Shown here: piece by piece, positions 44,434-53,997 of the stretch
Position numbering within the stretch: the stretch's first letter is position 1
How the letters are laid out: each line of letters opens with the position of its first letter
Source: an uncultured Paracoccaceae bacterium
GTDB lineage: Bacteria; Pseudomonadota; Alphaproteobacteria; Rhodobacterales; Rhodobacteraceae
Length of the DNA stretch: 64,000 nucleotides
Assembly: GCA_938005545.1 (NCBI GenBank)
Contig: CALKXV010000032.1
Span: forward strand, 62,001 to 126,000
Direction of reading: 5' to 3'
The notes under the pieces: generated by a model
Databases searched by the model: none
What the model saw: only the letters and a program-made list of their open reading frames with translations
Told to the model about the DNA's origin: nothing
Translations under genes and position numbers: made by a program

Positions 44434-47013
44434 TTAGAATTCTTCCCAGTCTTCGTCTTGAACAGCTTCCGCTAAATTGCCCGTCACCATGGGAATTGAG
44501 GTGCGTTTTGGATTTTCTGCTGCAAGCGGAGTAGAGCGAGCGCTTTCAAAAGTTGGCGCTGGCGCGCTTGCGGCTTTAACTCGCGCCCCGCGGTTGCAAT
44601 CGAATCGACTTGTGACCCCGACAAGCGTATTCGCTTCGGCCGTTACAGTTTGTGTCGCGGCCATAGTCTCTTCAAACATTGCGGCATTGCGCTGCGTCAC
44701 CTGATCTAATTGGTTCATCGCCGTATTGATTTCATCCAAGCCCGTCGATTGCTCGCGGGACGAGACCGTGATTGCGGTCACATGTTCGGCAATGTCGCCC
44801 ACGGAACCAACAATTTCTGTCAAAGCTTGTCCCGCCTTGTCGACGAGCGAGACACCCTTACGCACATGATCGCCTGATGCGGAAATGAGATCCGTTATCT
44901 CTTGGGCCGCTTCGGATGATCGCTGTGCCAGTGACCGTACTTCGGATGCAACGACAGCAAATCCGCGGCCCGCGTCACCTGCACGTGCAGCTTCGACACC
45001 TGCGTTAAGTGCAAGAAGATTGGTTTGGAACGCGATTTCGTCGATAACGCCGATAATCCTTGATATCTGATTGGATGAATTCTCAATCTCCCCCATGGCG
45101 TCAACGGCTTGCTGGACGACCTGACCCGATGTCTCGGCGTTCTCACGTGCTGTCGTAACCACTTGATTTGCATTACTGGCACCTGTGGCCGCCGATGAGA
45201 CGGAAGTCGAAAGTTCTGAAATCGCGGCTGCGGTTTCTTCGAGTGTTGCCGCTTGGTGTTCCGTGCGTTTCGCCAAATCGTCGGCAGCGGTCGATACATT
45301 ATCTGCCTCGCTTAATATTGTATCCGCACTTTCAAGAATTTCTGCGATTGCATCATCGAGCGCTTTGACCGCCGCGTTGAAGTTGGTGCGTAAAGGTTCG
45401 TAGTCACCGCTGAATTCCGTGTCGATGCGCACTTTCAAATCGCCGTTTGACAAGCTGGTGAGCGCGTTTTGCAACGCCGTTTCCACAGTTGCCTGTGCCG
45501 CGATCATTGCGGTTTTTTCTTCGTTGGCGACTTTTAGATCGTGCATTGCCGCCGTTACGTCGTTGCCTAACAAGACAAACCCCGAAATGTTGCCCATACG
45601 GTCCATAACGGGACTTAGACCACCATCAAGAATGCGGGCTTCACCCGAAGTCGTGATTGTGAATTTGTCAAAGATCGGTTTGCCATTCTGAATGGCGCCC
45701 CAAATCGTTTCACCCTGAGAGTCGGCCACGATGTCGCGTAAGCTTTCAGCCGGAGCCTTGGCAATTCCGAGACTTTTCAGAAATGGGTTGTTCAAACTTT
45801 GAAGGCGTCCTTTCTCGTCAAAGTCAGCGCGGAATTGGGCTTGCTCTAAGGCAGAAAGGATCGCCGAAGTTTTTCTTTCGTCGGTCGCATTGGAATACTC
45901 GATCACATAACCCGTCAATTCACCTTCTTCGCTCACCACTTCGTTCATCGTAAGGGCCATCAAAATTTCACCAAAAAGCAGTTCTGCTTCGAAAGGGAAT
46001 TTTGCGTCAAGCATGGATTGGCGCGCAATTTCGGGCCTTTGGTGGAAAATATCCGGAGTTTGTCCAATAATGTTCACTGGATCGAATTCGGGGTGTTTTT
46101 CCTGAAACTCTTTCAGATAGTCGTTGGAGAAACGTGAGAACGCGCGGTTTACATGGGTAATTTTCAGATCTTTGTCGCAAATAATTGTCGCCGTTCCAGA
46201 TGCTTGAAATCCCGCGCGTTGATAAGCGGCATCTTTGCGAGAGACTTCGGCGGCTTCAAGTTTCCCGCGAAGACTTTCGAGGGCTTGTGCCGAGACACCA
46301 ATTTCGTCGCCGCGTGTGTGCCCGGGAATTTCCGAAGTTAAATCGTCGTCTGCCATGGCGGCGGTGCGCGAGCTAAGACGTTGCAGGGGCGTCGTGATCA
46401 TCCGGCGCAGAAGTAGTCCGGCTAGGGCTGCCAGAACCATGACCACGACGATGCCGGAAACGATTTTAGCGGTTCGCTGGTCTGCGATTTCGGTGAAGAT
46501 GATGTCTGGCGCCCAATGAATGGCAAGGCCGCCAATCACTGCTTTTTCCTTTTTGCCGAAATGAACAGGTGCGGCAATTGAGAAACCGTCATCAGTCGCT
46601 GTGGTTTCGTTCTTTTCCATCGCGGGTGCGGCAAGGGCGATAAGAGCCTGTTGCTCTTCAGCCGAAATGGTTTCCGGGTAAGAAGACACCACCTGACCAT
46701 CACGTCCGACGACGACAAAGGCGGTGACCATTCTTGTGGATTCGACAACCTTCGCCAGCCGTTGCGCGATGGCATCCTTATCTTTGAACTTCAAAGAACC
46801 GCCGACCTGGTCGGCAGACACTTCGGTCAAGCTTTTGGCCAAAGTGTCGATACTGAAGGAAGCAATGTCGGAATAACCCCGCTCGGCTGAATAGGTGAGC
46901 AGCCCGGCCACAATCGTGCATGCCGCAATTAGAATCAGCATGCATTTTGCGAAGATCGGGAGCGATCGACGCACTTTTGGTAATTCGCTGCTTACATCAA
47001 CCACGCGGGACAT
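44434..47013 (-). CDS. methyl-accepting chemotaxis protein with PAS domains
   Basis: Chemoreceptor of about 860 residues. It has a membrane helix near 22-44, a periplasmic sensor of about 150 residues, a second helix near 200-215 (VSGIVVVMVLAALAGLLL), HAMP, two PAS-like segments (about 270-520) and an MA signalling domain with EIAFQTNLLALNAGVEAARAGDAGRG at its hairpin tip. The C-terminus ends EDWEEF, an NWETF-like tether for CheR/CheB. The ATG at 47013 directly abuts an AAAGGA site, while a GTG at 47004 has ideal spacing; either may be used. The gene follows a secreted sensor-domain protein so closely that the stop and the ribosome site overlap. Confidence 0.88.
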   Translation of the reverse strand: MSRVVDVSSELPKVRRSLPIFAKCMLILIAACTIVAGLLTYSAERGYSDIASFSIDTLAKSLTEVSADQVGGSLKFKDKDAIAQRLAKVVESTRMVTAFVVVGRDGQVVSSYPETISAEEQQALIALAAPAMEKNETTATDDGFSIAAPVHFGKKEKAVIGGLAIHWAPDIIFTEIADQRTAKIVSGIVVVMVLAALAGLLLRRMITTPLQRLSSRTAAMADDDLTSEIPGHTRGDEIGVSAQALESLRGKLEAAEVSRKDAAYQRAGFQASGTATIICDKDLKITHVNRAFSRFSNDYLKEFQEKHPEFDPVNIIGQTPDIFHQRPEIARQSMLDAKFPFEAELLFGEILMALTMNEVVSEEGELTGYVIEYSNATDERKTSAILSALEQAQFRADFDEKGRLQSLNNPFLKSLGIAKAPAESLRDIVADSQGETIWGAIQNGKPIFDKFTITTSGEARILDGGLSPVMDRMGNISGFVLLGNDVTAAMHDLKVANEEKTAMIAAQATVETALQNALTSLSNGDLKVRIDTEFSGDYEPLRTNFNAAVKALDDAIAEILESADTILSEADNVSTAADDLAKRTEHQAATLEETAAAISELSTSVSSAATGASNANQVVTTARENAETSGQVVQQAVDAMGEIENSSNQISRIIGVIDEIAFQTNLLALNAGVEAARAGDAGRGFAVVASEVRSLAQRSSEAAQEITDLISASGDHVRKGVSLVDKAGQALTEIVGSVGDIAEHVTAITVSSREQSTGLDEINTAMNQLDQVTQRNAAMFEETMAATQTVTAEANTLVGVTSRFDCNRGARVKAASAPAPTFESARSTPLAAENPKRTSIPMVTGNLAEAVQDEDWEEF

Positions 47014-47017
47014 TCCT

Positions 47018-47590
47018 TTAAAGAAGAGACTCGGCGTCAACGCCGACGGTCATTGCGCCAATCGCTTCGCCTGTTTCCGGATCGGTGATCGTGACCGAAA
47101 TCTGGCCTTGATAACTTTGGCTGGATTCATCGAATTCAACGTCGCCATAGTGAATAGTTCCCGGACCCGCGCCGTGTGTTTCGGTGAATTTTGCTTCGTC
47201 GCCCTGCCAGTAATCCGAAGTCGTATCGCTGGCGGCCACGTTTAAGCCCATGCCGTCCATGATGAAAATTTCAGTAATCCGGCCACCAGAAGCTTCGACC
47301 AGCGAGCGCAGATGATCCGAAGCCGCGTTGGTCAGGACAGGCGTAATTGTCGGTGCGCCTTCGGTGCCAACCTCGGCCCGCCAAGCTTGATCCAGCGCAT
47401 CGATGCGCGATTGGTCATAGCTGAGGGTCGTCGTGTTTTGAGCGTTGATCGCATCTACGATGACAGAGTTTGCCAACCAATTTGCGATATCGCTTTCATA
47501 GTAAGCCTGCATAGCGGGTTCGTATTCATTGGCCATGGCTGGCGCTGCGAATGTCAAAGCCGCAAGTCCTGCGGCAGCAATGTATTTCAT
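47018..47590 (-). CDS. secreted PDC/Cache-like sensor-domain protein
   Basis: Protein of 190 residues. ATG 47590 starts a signal peptide (MKYIAAAGLAALTFAAPAMA) and replaces the longer frame that overlaps the divergent agmatinase gene. The mature protein (ANWLANSVIVDAINAQN, LRSLVEASGGRITEIFIMDGMGLNVAASDTTSDYWQGDEAKF, YQGQISVTITDPETGEAIGAMTVGVD) has the pattern of a single Cache/PDC domain, normally found inside receptors. It has no membrane helix or output domain. Its stop lies within the ribosome site of the chemoreceptor gene, so it probably acts as a soluble periplasmic ligand-binding partner of that receptor. Confidence 0.7.
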   Translation of the reverse strand: MKYIAAAGLAALTFAAPAMANEYEPAMQAYYESDIANWLANSVIVDAINAQNTTTLSYDQSRIDALDQAWRAEVGTEGAPTITPVLTNAASDHLRSLVEASGGRITEIFIMDGMGLNVAASDTTSDYWQGDEAKFTETHGAGPGTIHYGDVEFDESSQSYQGQISVTITDPETGEAIGAMTVGVDAESLL

Positions 47591-47737
47591 GGCGTTGGTT
47601 CCTTGGTGAAAAGAGACATGATCCGCTTCGTAGGTGCTTCTTGTTGCGAAAGGTTTAATCGCCGCCTCAATTTTCAATTCCGGCTGAAAGACGAAGCGAC
47701 AGTTTGCAGACCACGGCGAAAGTGCTAGCAAACCCCT

Positions 47738-48712
47738 ATGGATGATCCCTTTTTTACCCCCGTTTCCGGCTTCGACTTGCCACGCTTTGCCGGTGTTCCG
47801 ACGTTCATGCGATTGCCACATGTGCCAGTCGACCATCCGAAATTTGGCGAAGTTGAGATCGGTATCGTCGGTGCGCCCTGGGATGGCGGCACGACGAACA
47901 GGCCGGGACCGCGCCACGGGCCTCGGCAGTTGCGCGACGCGTCGACAATGGTGCGCGCAGAACATCCTGTTTCAGGTGTGCGCCCGTTTGAAACTGTACG
48001 TTGCGCCGATGTGGGCGACGTTGGGCCAAATCCGGCGAGCATTCTGGACACGCTTGACCGCTTCACGGCGTTCTATGGCGGATTGAAAAGGGCGGGCATT
48101 CGTCCGTTGACCGCAGGCGGCGATCATCTGTGTTCGTTACCGATCTTGCGCGGTATCGCCAGCGACGCGCCGTTGGGCATGATCCATTTCGACAGCCATA
48201 CCGACCTTTACGACAAATATTTTGGTGGCGAATTATACACCCATGGAACACCCTTTCGACGGGCAATCGAGGAAGGTCTTCTTGACCCCAAGCGCGTGGT
48301 CCAAATCGGGTTGCGCGGTTCGATGTATGATCGTGAAGATTTTGACTTTGCCGAGGCTGTTGGCGTGCGTTGCATTCGGATCGAAGAATTCTTTGCCCGT
48401 GGCGTTGCCGACGTTATGGTCGAAGCGCGCGACATCGTTGGAACCAAACCGATCTATGTCAGCTATGATATTGATTTCGTTGATCCGGCCTTTGCGCCCG
48501 GCACCGGTACACCCGAAGTCGGCGGACCAAATTCATTTCAGGCGCTGGACGTTTGCCGGCATCTTTATGGGTTGGATATTCAAGGCGCCGATCTGGTAGA
48601 AGTTTCACCACCGTTTGACCCAACAAGTGCCACGGCGTTCTTGGGTGTTTCGATTATGTTCGAGATGTTGTGTGCCATGGTGTCACCCGGCGATAGCAAC
48701 CAATCCGGTTAA
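47738..48712 (+). CDS. agmatinase-family ureohydrolase
   Basis: Manganese ureohydrolase of 324 residues. Metal ligands are His130 (GGDH), Asp152, His154 and Asp156 (FDSHTDLYD) and the later pair in SYDIDFVDPAFAPGTGTPE. The family cleaves guanidino compounds to urea and an amine: agmatine (SpeB), guanidinobutyrate, guanidinopropionate or proclavaminate. The GTGTPEVGG sequence and length fit agmatinase and guanidinobutyrase equally, so no symbol is assigned. It shares a 147-base divergent region with the sensor-protein gene. Its end overlaps the convergent gene at 48709 by four bases. Confidence 0.85.
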   Translation: MDDPFFTPVSGFDLPRFAGVPTFMRLPHVPVDHPKFGEVEIGIVGAPWDGGTTNRPGPRHGPRQLRDASTMVRAEHPVSGVRPFETVRCADVGDVGPNPASILDTLDRFTAFYGGLKRAGIRPLTAGGDHLCSLPILRGIASDAPLGMIHFDSHTDLYDKYFGGELYTHGTPFRRAIEEGLLDPKRVVQIGLRGSMYDREDFDFAEAVGVRCIRIEEFFARGVADVMVEARDIVGTKPIYVSYDIDFVDPAFAPGTGTPEVGGPNSFQALDVCRHLYGLDIQGADLVEVSPPFDPTSATAFLGVSIMFEMLCAMVSPGDSNQSG

Positions 48713-49008
48713 CCAGCCTTCGGCAATGGCCCTTCACCCCGTGCGGCGCGTTCAAGGCGTTGGACCAAATCCGGATTGGATTTGCGCAACTTACGATAGG
48801 TGAGGAACGCGTGCCTGTTCACAGTGCTGCGTTCTGCGGGGGACAAATTTTCGAAATCTTCAAGCTCCACGCCCGGTAAGAACTCGAGTTTAACATCCTG
48901 ATAGATCGGCGCGCATCGCAGGACTTCGGATGAGTTCAGGTTCCGGTCGGCGGCTGCATCCGCACAAACAAAGTAAGCAGCGATCAGGGCGAGGAATTCA
49001 TTTGTCAT
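48709..49008 (-). CDS. small conserved-looking hypothetical protein
   Basis: A 99-residue protein if ATG 49008 is used; the longer frame to 49128 adds a basic stretch without a ribosome site. It starts MTNEFLALIAAYFVCADAAADRNLN, where FLALIAAYFVCADAA is moderately hydrophobic, and continues as a charged helical domain (LSPAERSTVNRHAFLTYRKLRKSNPDLVQRLERAARG). It looks soluble and folded. No family is recognised. It may be transcribed with the radical SAM gene 147 bases upstream on the same strand. Confidence 0.6.
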   Translation of the reverse strand: MTNEFLALIAAYFVCADAAADRNLNSSEVLRCAPIYQDVKLEFLPGVELEDFENLSPAERSTVNRHAFLTYRKLRKSNPDLVQRLERAARGEGPLPKAG

Positions 49009-49155
49009 TTCGGTCAGCTCCGAACGTCTGCGGGGTGTTTTGATAACATCCACGGGCTTCGAGGTGCGAATTTGAAGCGACGCAACCATATGATCGCGCT
49101 CGTTTTGAACTACAGAATTAACCAACATGCTGAAGAATTGGTCAACATGGGTGCG

Positions 49156-50106
49156 CTAGGCCGAGCAACTTGCCCCGCCAAGAACGCAAAATTTCGCGCA
49201 ATGTCTGTGGTTCAAGCGCACGGGACGCTCGGCTTCTTCCAGGGTCGTGCCAAGATTGAATTCAGGTTCGTAAGGCAAAAGCGTACAGGAAACCACAGAC
49301 GGTGCGTTGTCACCTTTGCGTTTCACAACCATGCGAGAGGATGCGCACATGATGTCGTTTGGCGATTTGCCAAGGATATCCCAGCAATCTTTCGTGACTT
49401 CCGGCACATCAACGGTTTCATCCATTTCGGGGAAAAGTACAGTTTTTCCAGGATTATATGCATCGATTTTAAAGCTCTCGCGTTCGAAAAGCGCGGCGTA
49501 ACCAGCACGGGCCACCGCTTCGGCTTCGTCCCACATGGTGCGCCCGGCAACGGTCATTGTGATGTTCTGGTCGCGAAGCCAACGCATGCCTTTCAGCGTT
49601 TTTTCAAACCCGCCTTTGCCACGTTCTTCGTCGTGAAACTCAGGGGACCAATGATCGAGCGATATTCGCAAAGTTAAACGTGCACCAAAGTCGCGATGCA
49701 GGTCAATCAACCCTTTTTGGACCGATTTTCGCATCATTGGCTGCATGGCATTTGACAGGATCAACACGTCGTAACCAGCTTCCAGTGACACCCGTGCCAT
49801 GTCGATCATGTCTGGGTTCATGAAAGGTTCGCCGCCAGTAAAGGCGATTTCGCGAACCCCCCAATTGCGGTCTTTCAACTGGGTCAGAAAATCCTGAACC
49901 TCGGCCGTTGCCAGATACACCAAGGCGTCATTCTTGGGCGACGACAGGATGTAACAGTTCGGACACTCGATATTGCAGAGCGTTCCGGTATTGAACCAGA
50001 GTGTTTCGGGGTTGTTCAGCGCAACTTCGGCCCGTTCTTCGCCTTTAGCCGTAACCAATGGGTCACTGAACTTTTCGTCGCAGATCTGCTCGATCGTGTC
50101 TTTCAT
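49156..50106 (-). CDS. radical SAM protein with C-terminal cysteine cluster
   Basis: A 316-residue protein. The S-adenosylmethionine cluster motif is CNIECPNC (CX3CX2C) near residues 44-51, followed by the FTGGEPFMNP glycine-rich motif near 90 and a beta-barrel half with SLDHWSPEFHDEERGKGG. The C-terminus is cysteine-rich (VSCTLLPY, RHCAKFCVLGGASCSA), suggesting a second iron-sulfur cluster of the SPASM/twitch kind. Related roseobacter proteins are annotated only as radical SAM. No peptide precursor gene is obvious next to it. The gene is divergent from zwf. Confidence 0.82.
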   Translation of the reverse strand: MKDTIEQICDEKFSDPLVTAKGEERAEVALNNPETLWFNTGTLCNIECPNCYILSSPKNDALVYLATAEVQDFLTQLKDRNWGVREIAFTGGEPFMNPDMIDMARVSLEAGYDVLILSNAMQPMMRKSVQKGLIDLHRDFGARLTLRISLDHWSPEFHDEERGKGGFEKTLKGMRWLRDQNITMTVAGRTMWDEAEAVARAGYAALFERESFKIDAYNPGKTVLFPEMDETVDVPEVTKDCWDILGKSPNDIMCASSRMVVKRKGDNAPSVVSCTLLPYEPEFNLGTTLEEAERPVRLNHRHCAKFCVLGGASCSA

Positions 50107-50254
50107 CGTCGTTTTTTACCCCTGTCCGCGACTTACCTAAAACCAGTACCCCAAAAGGGGAAGAAAAAGCGTGCGAACGTGACATAGATGTGATGATTTT
50201 AGCCCAAAGACTAGACGTTGACAGCGCGGAAGGTTATTCGCGCGACAGATTTGA

Positions 50255-50268
50255 TGTTAGCGATAACA
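50255..50268 (+). promoter_or_regulatory. LacI-type operator candidate upstream of zwf
   Basis: TGTTAGCGATAACA is symmetric at 12 of 14 positions with the CG centre typical of LacI-family operators. It ends 20 bases before the zwf start codon, between the presumed promoter and the ribosome site (GAGGGGAG). No LacI-family gene is in the window, so a regulator elsewhere would have to bind it. Confidence 0.5.
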
Positions 50269-50288
50269 GGAATGAGGGGAGAGCCGCA

Positions 50289-51743
50289 ATGGTCTCGCGT
50301 GTTATACCGGTAGACGACTTTGATCTGGTGATCTTTGGCGGCACAGGCGATTTGGCGCGGCGCAAGATTTTGCCGGGTCTTTTTCGGCGGTTCCGTTCGG
50401 GCCAGATGCCGGAAGGCAGCCGCATTATTGGCGCCGCCCGTGGCGACCTTGATCGTGCCGCGTATCAAGATACGATCCGCAAAGCTATTGAGGAATTCGT
50501 GCCCAAAGGCGCGCGCAGCAAAGAAGACGTTGCAGGATTTCTTGAGCTTCTGGACTTCGTCAAAATCGATGCAACGGGCGAGGGTGGTTGGAAAGAGCTG
50601 GCCGATATGTTGCGTCCCGGTGTGGTGCGCGCCTTCTATTTCTCGGTCGCGCCGTCGTTGTTTGGCGCGCTTGCCGAACGTCTGCATGGCCACGCCTGTG
50701 CCGGGCCGTCTTGCCGGATCGTTGTCGAAAAGCCGTTTGGTCGCGATCTGGAAAGCGCCAAAGCCTTGAACAAGACCCTGCGCGATCACTTCGACGAAAG
50801 CCAGATTTACCGCATCGACCATTATTTGGGCAAAGAAACGGTTCAAAACCTGATGGCGGTTCGCTTCGGCAACGTCTTGTTTGAACCGCTTTGGAACGCG
50901 CAGTTCATCGACCACGTTCAAATCACAGTGGCCGAAAGCGTCGGCGTCGAAGGGCGGGGGGCGTATTATGACAAGTCGGGTGCCATGCGCGACATGGTGC
51001 AGAACCATTTGATGCAACTGTTGTGTTTGACCGCGATGGAGCCACCTTCGCGCTTTGACCCTGACGCGGTGCGGGACGAAAAACTAAAGGTCATTCGTGC
51101 GCTCGATGACCTTAGCCCGGAAGACATCGTGCGCGGGCAGTATGTATCCGAGAAATCCGGCGACAACTATCTTGATGTCGTCGATGATCCAGATAGCCGA
51201 ACCGAGAGTTTTATCGCGATGAAGTTGTCGGTCTCAAACTGGAGATGGGCGGGCGTTCCCTTCTATCTTCGCACCGGGAAACGCATGAAAGCGCGGCAAT
51301 CCGAGATTGCAGTCGTTTTCAAAGATGCGCCCCATTCAATCTTTGGTCAGGAACAGGGCAAGCACCGCAATGTCTTGGCTATCCGCCTGCAACCGAACGA
51401 AGGCATGGATTTATTCGTCACGATCAAGGAACCGGGTCCCGGTGGGATGCGTTTGGTTGATGTGCCGCTCGATATGACGTTTGCTGATGCGCTAGGGCCT
51501 GATGCAGAAGATGTGCCAGATGCCTATGAACGGCTGATTATGGATGTGATCCGTGGCAACCAGACCTTGTTCATGCGTGGCGACGAAGTGGAAGCCGCCT
51601 GGGCCTGGACCGATCCGCTAATTGAAGGCTGGACCGAGCGCGGCGAGAAGCCCTATACCTATGACACTGGTTCAAGCGGGCCGGAAGAAGCTGCGATCCT
51701 GATGCATTCCGAAGGGCGTCGCTGGCGTGATATCACAGGCTAG
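50289..51743 (+). CDS. zwf: glucose-6-phosphate dehydrogenase
   Basis: Enzyme of 484 residues that oxidises glucose 6-phosphate to 6-phosphogluconolactone with NADP or NAD. ATG 50289 is chosen because GAGGGGAG precedes it and the product then starts just before the cofactor motif VIFGGTGDLARRKI. The earlier ATG at 50190 would add 33 residues upstream of the fold. The substrate/active-site block RIDHYLGKETVQN is present, as are the C-terminal FYLRTGKRM and ERLIMDVIRGNQTLF. pgi follows after 9 bases. In many relatives pgl lies between zwf and pgi; here it is missing. Confidence 0.95.
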   Translation: MVSRVIPVDDFDLVIFGGTGDLARRKILPGLFRRFRSGQMPEGSRIIGAARGDLDRAAYQDTIRKAIEEFVPKGARSKEDVAGFLELLDFVKIDATGEGGWKELADMLRPGVVRAFYFSVAPSLFGALAERLHGHACAGPSCRIVVEKPFGRDLESAKALNKTLRDHFDESQIYRIDHYLGKETVQNLMAVRFGNVLFEPLWNAQFIDHVQITVAESVGVEGRGAYYDKSGAMRDMVQNHLMQLLCLTAMEPPSRFDPDAVRDEKLKVIRALDDLSPEDIVRGQYVSEKSGDNYLDVVDDPDSRTESFIAMKLSVSNWRWAGVPFYLRTGKRMKARQSEIAVVFKDAPHSIFGQEQGKHRNVLAIRLQPNEGMDLFVTIKEPGPGGMRLVDVPLDMTFADALGPDAEDVPDAYERLIMDVIRGNQTLFMRGDEVEAAWAWTDPLIEGWTERGEKPYTYDTGSSGPEEAAILMHSEGRRWRDITG

Positions 51744-51752
51744 GGGATCAAT

Positions 51753-53363
51753 ATGGACTGGGCAACACTCAGTGCGGCGGCGAAAGCTGCGGCAGATACA
51801 CCGATCCAGAAACGGTTCGATGATCCCGCACGGGCATCGGAATTTTCCGTCGAAGCGGGTGATTTGCTGTTCGACTATTCGAAAACTGCCATGGATGCGG
51901 CGGGGCGCGATCAATTGCTGGCCCTTTACGATGCCGCAGACGTAAGCGCGCGACGCGATGCGATGTTTTCGGGCGCTTTGATTAACGAAACCGAAAACCG
52001 CGCTGTTCTGCATACGGCGTTGCGAAACCTCGACGCAAATCCCGTGCATGTGGATGGCGAAGACGTCATGCCGGGTGTTCTGGAAACATTGGCGCGAATG
52101 GAGGCCTTTGCGTCAGCCATGCGTGAAGGACGTGCGCGCGTATCTGGCGGCAAAGTCACGGATGTCGTCAACATTGGTATCGGTGGTTCGGACCTTGGGC
52201 CCGCCATGGCCACGTTGGCGCTTGCGCCCTATGCCGATGGGCCGAAATGCCATTTCGTGTCTAACGTCGACGGTGCCCATATCAACGATGTGCTTTTGCC
52301 ACTTGATCCCAAACGGACACTTGTGATTGTTGCCTCAAAAACCTTCACGACGATTGAGACCATGACGAATGCCGACACAGCCCGGCGTTGGATCTCGGAT
52401 GCTGTGGGTGAAGAAGCGGTCGGCACACATTTCGCGGCACTTTCGTCTGCAGGCGACAAAACCAGCGAATATGGGATCAGTTCCGAGCGGGTGTTCGGCT
52501 TCGAAGATTGGGTCGGGGGGCGGTATTCTTTGTGGGGGCCAATTGGGTTGTCGCTGATGATCGCCATTGGTCCCACGGCATTCCGCGCATTCCTTTCTGG
52601 CGCTCAGGCGATGGATCGGCATTTCTGTGCGGCGGAACCCTTGGAAAACCTGCCGGTGATGCTGGCATTGACGGGTATCTGGCACAATCAGGGTTTGGGG
52701 TACGGAACCCGCGCTGTTTTGCCTTACGAACAACGTCTGTCCCGACTGCCGGCCTATCTTCAACAGTTGGAGATGGAGAGCAACGGCAAAAGCGTTGCGA
52801 TGTCTGGTGAGGGCTTGGCCCAAAACTCTGGCCCCGTCGTTTGGGGCGAACCCGGAACCAATGGCCAACACGCATTTTACCAGCTGATCCATCAAGGCAC
52901 CCGAACAATCCCTTGCGAATTTATGGTTGGCGCTCAAGGGTTTGAAGCGGCTCTGACGCACCAACACCAACTGTTGGTTGCCAATTGTCTGGCCCAATCC
53001 GAAGCCTTGATGCGTGGTCGAGATTTCGAGGAAGCCCGCGCTTTGATGGCCGATCAATTCGATGGTGCGGAATTGGATCGACAGGCTCGCCACCGCGTGT
53101 TCCCGGGCAACCGTCCGTCGACCACGCTGGTCTATCCGCAGCTGACACCTTTCGTTCTGGGTCAGATCATTGCGTTGTACGAACACCGTGTGTTTGTCGA
53201 AGGCGCTATGCTGGGCATCAACAGCTTTGACCAATGGGGTGTCGAGCTTGGCAAGGTTTTGGCGAAGGATCTTGAGCCAATTGTGACTGGCGAGGTCAGC
53301 GCCGAGGGCAAAGACAGTTCGACCGCCGGATTGGTTGGCTTTGTCCACAAGCACGGCGGCTAA
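51753..53363 (+). CDS. pgi: glucose-6-phosphate isomerase
   Basis: Isomerase of 536 residues, the long Pgi form. Visible family blocks are [16 protein letters not shown] near 135, [30 protein letters not shown], the [20 protein letters not shown] segment, and the catalytic [10 protein letters not shown] and [15 protein letters not shown] with active Glu and His. With zwf it channels glucose 6-phosphate into the Entner-Doudoroff route, or returns fructose 6-phosphate to it. It is tightly coupled behind zwf. Confidence 0.95.
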   Translation: MDWATLSAAAKAAADTPIQKRFDDPARASEFSVEAGDLLFDYSKTAMDAAGRDQLLALYDAADVSARRDAMFSGALINETENRAVLHTALRNLDANPVHVDGEDVMPGVLETLARMEAFASAMREGRARVSGGKVTDVVNIGIGGSDLGPAMATLALAPYADGPKCHFVSNVDGAHINDVLLPLDPKRTLVIVASKTFTTIETMTNADTARRWISDAVGEEAVGTHFAALSSAGDKTSEYGISSERVFGFEDWVGGRYSLWGPIGLSLMIAIGPTAFRAFLSGAQAMDRHFCAAEPLENLPVMLALTGIWHNQGLGYGTRAVLPYEQRLSRLPAYLQQLEMESNGKSVAMSGEGLAQNSGPVVWGEPGTNGQHAFYQLIHQGTRTIPCEFMVGAQGFEAALTHQHQLLVANCLAQSEALMRGRDFEEARALMADQFDGAELDRQARHRVFPGNRPSTTLVYPQLTPFVLGQIIALYEHRVFVEGAMLGINSFDQWGVELGKVLAKDLEPIVTGEVSAEGKDSSTAGLVGFVHKHGG

Positions 53364-53472
53364 TTCTTTTACAGCATCCGCCTAGCGTCATTTTGGTTTC
53401 GCGGCTTTTGAATTGATTCATTTGTAACTATCTTGGTTTCGATCCTCGCCTTTAAATCATGGACTGAAACAG

Positions 53473-53970
53473 ATGATTTCCGTGGACTTTTGCCAGCTTA
53501 TGGCGCGCTACAATCATTGGCAAAACACATCGCTTTTGGCGGCTGCCGAAACCCTTGACCATGAACAACGCTGGCAAGATCGCGGCGCGTTTTTTGGATC
53601 CATTGCGGCGACGCTGAACCATATCCTTTTGGACGACGCCTTGTGGCTTGAAAGGCTGGCTGGGAATGAACGCCCCGAAGACAGTCTGTCGTTCGATTTG
53701 TGCAGCTCTTCGGATTGGGCAGCCTTCAAAAACCTTCGAAAACGGCGCGATGACGAGTTGTGCCGGTGGACGTTGTCATTGAAGCCAAGCGATCTTGTCG
53801 GCCATGTCGGTTGGTTTCCCGAAGGTGGGTTGGACCGGATCGAAAAGCCACGAGCGGTGTGTATTGTTCATCTGTTCAACCACCAAACACATCATCGTGG
53901 ACAGGTGCATTGCATGCTTACGTCCGCCGGGGCCGTGCCTGAACCGACTGATCTGCCCCTTTTGAGATAA
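53473..53970 (+). CDS. DinB-family protein
   Basis: Four-helix-bundle protein of 165 residues. The metal-binding histidines are in NHILLDDALWLERLAG near residue 52 and in HLFNHQTHHRGQVHCML near 135-150, as in DinB/YfiT proteins; RYNHWQNTSLL at the start is also typical. Many such enzymes are thiol transferases using bacillithiol, mycothiol or glutathione. Its own promoter probably lies in the 109-base gap after pgi. No LexA-type box was recognised, so DNA-damage control is not indicated. Confidence 0.82.
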   Translation: MISVDFCQLMARYNHWQNTSLLAAAETLDHEQRWQDRGAFFGSIAATLNHILLDDALWLERLAGNERPEDSLSFDLCSSSDWAAFKNLRKRRDDELCRWTLSLKPSDLVGHVGWFPEGGLDRIEKPRAVCIVHLFNHQTHHRGQVHCMLTSAGAVPEPTDLPLLR

Positions 53971-53997
53971 GCGTTTGGCGGTTGAAGCGGACAAACC

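Noticed and set aside
50149-50160. CCCCAAAAGGGG as a terminator for the radical SAM or zwf region
   Set aside because: Only a 4-bp stem, located upstream of both start codons rather than downstream of a gene.
50219-50224. TTGACA as a -35 box for zwf
   Set aside because: No acceptable -10 element lies 16-18 bases downstream, so the promoter cannot be placed with confidence.
52335-53354. A 339-codon minus-strand frame inside pgi
   Set aside because: Lies wholly opposite the conserved pgi sequence; composition and motifs are those of a shadow frame.
53356-53383. GGCGG...CCGCC pairing at the end of pgi as a terminator
   Set aside because: Five-base stem with an 18-base loop and no T-tract directly after; too weak.
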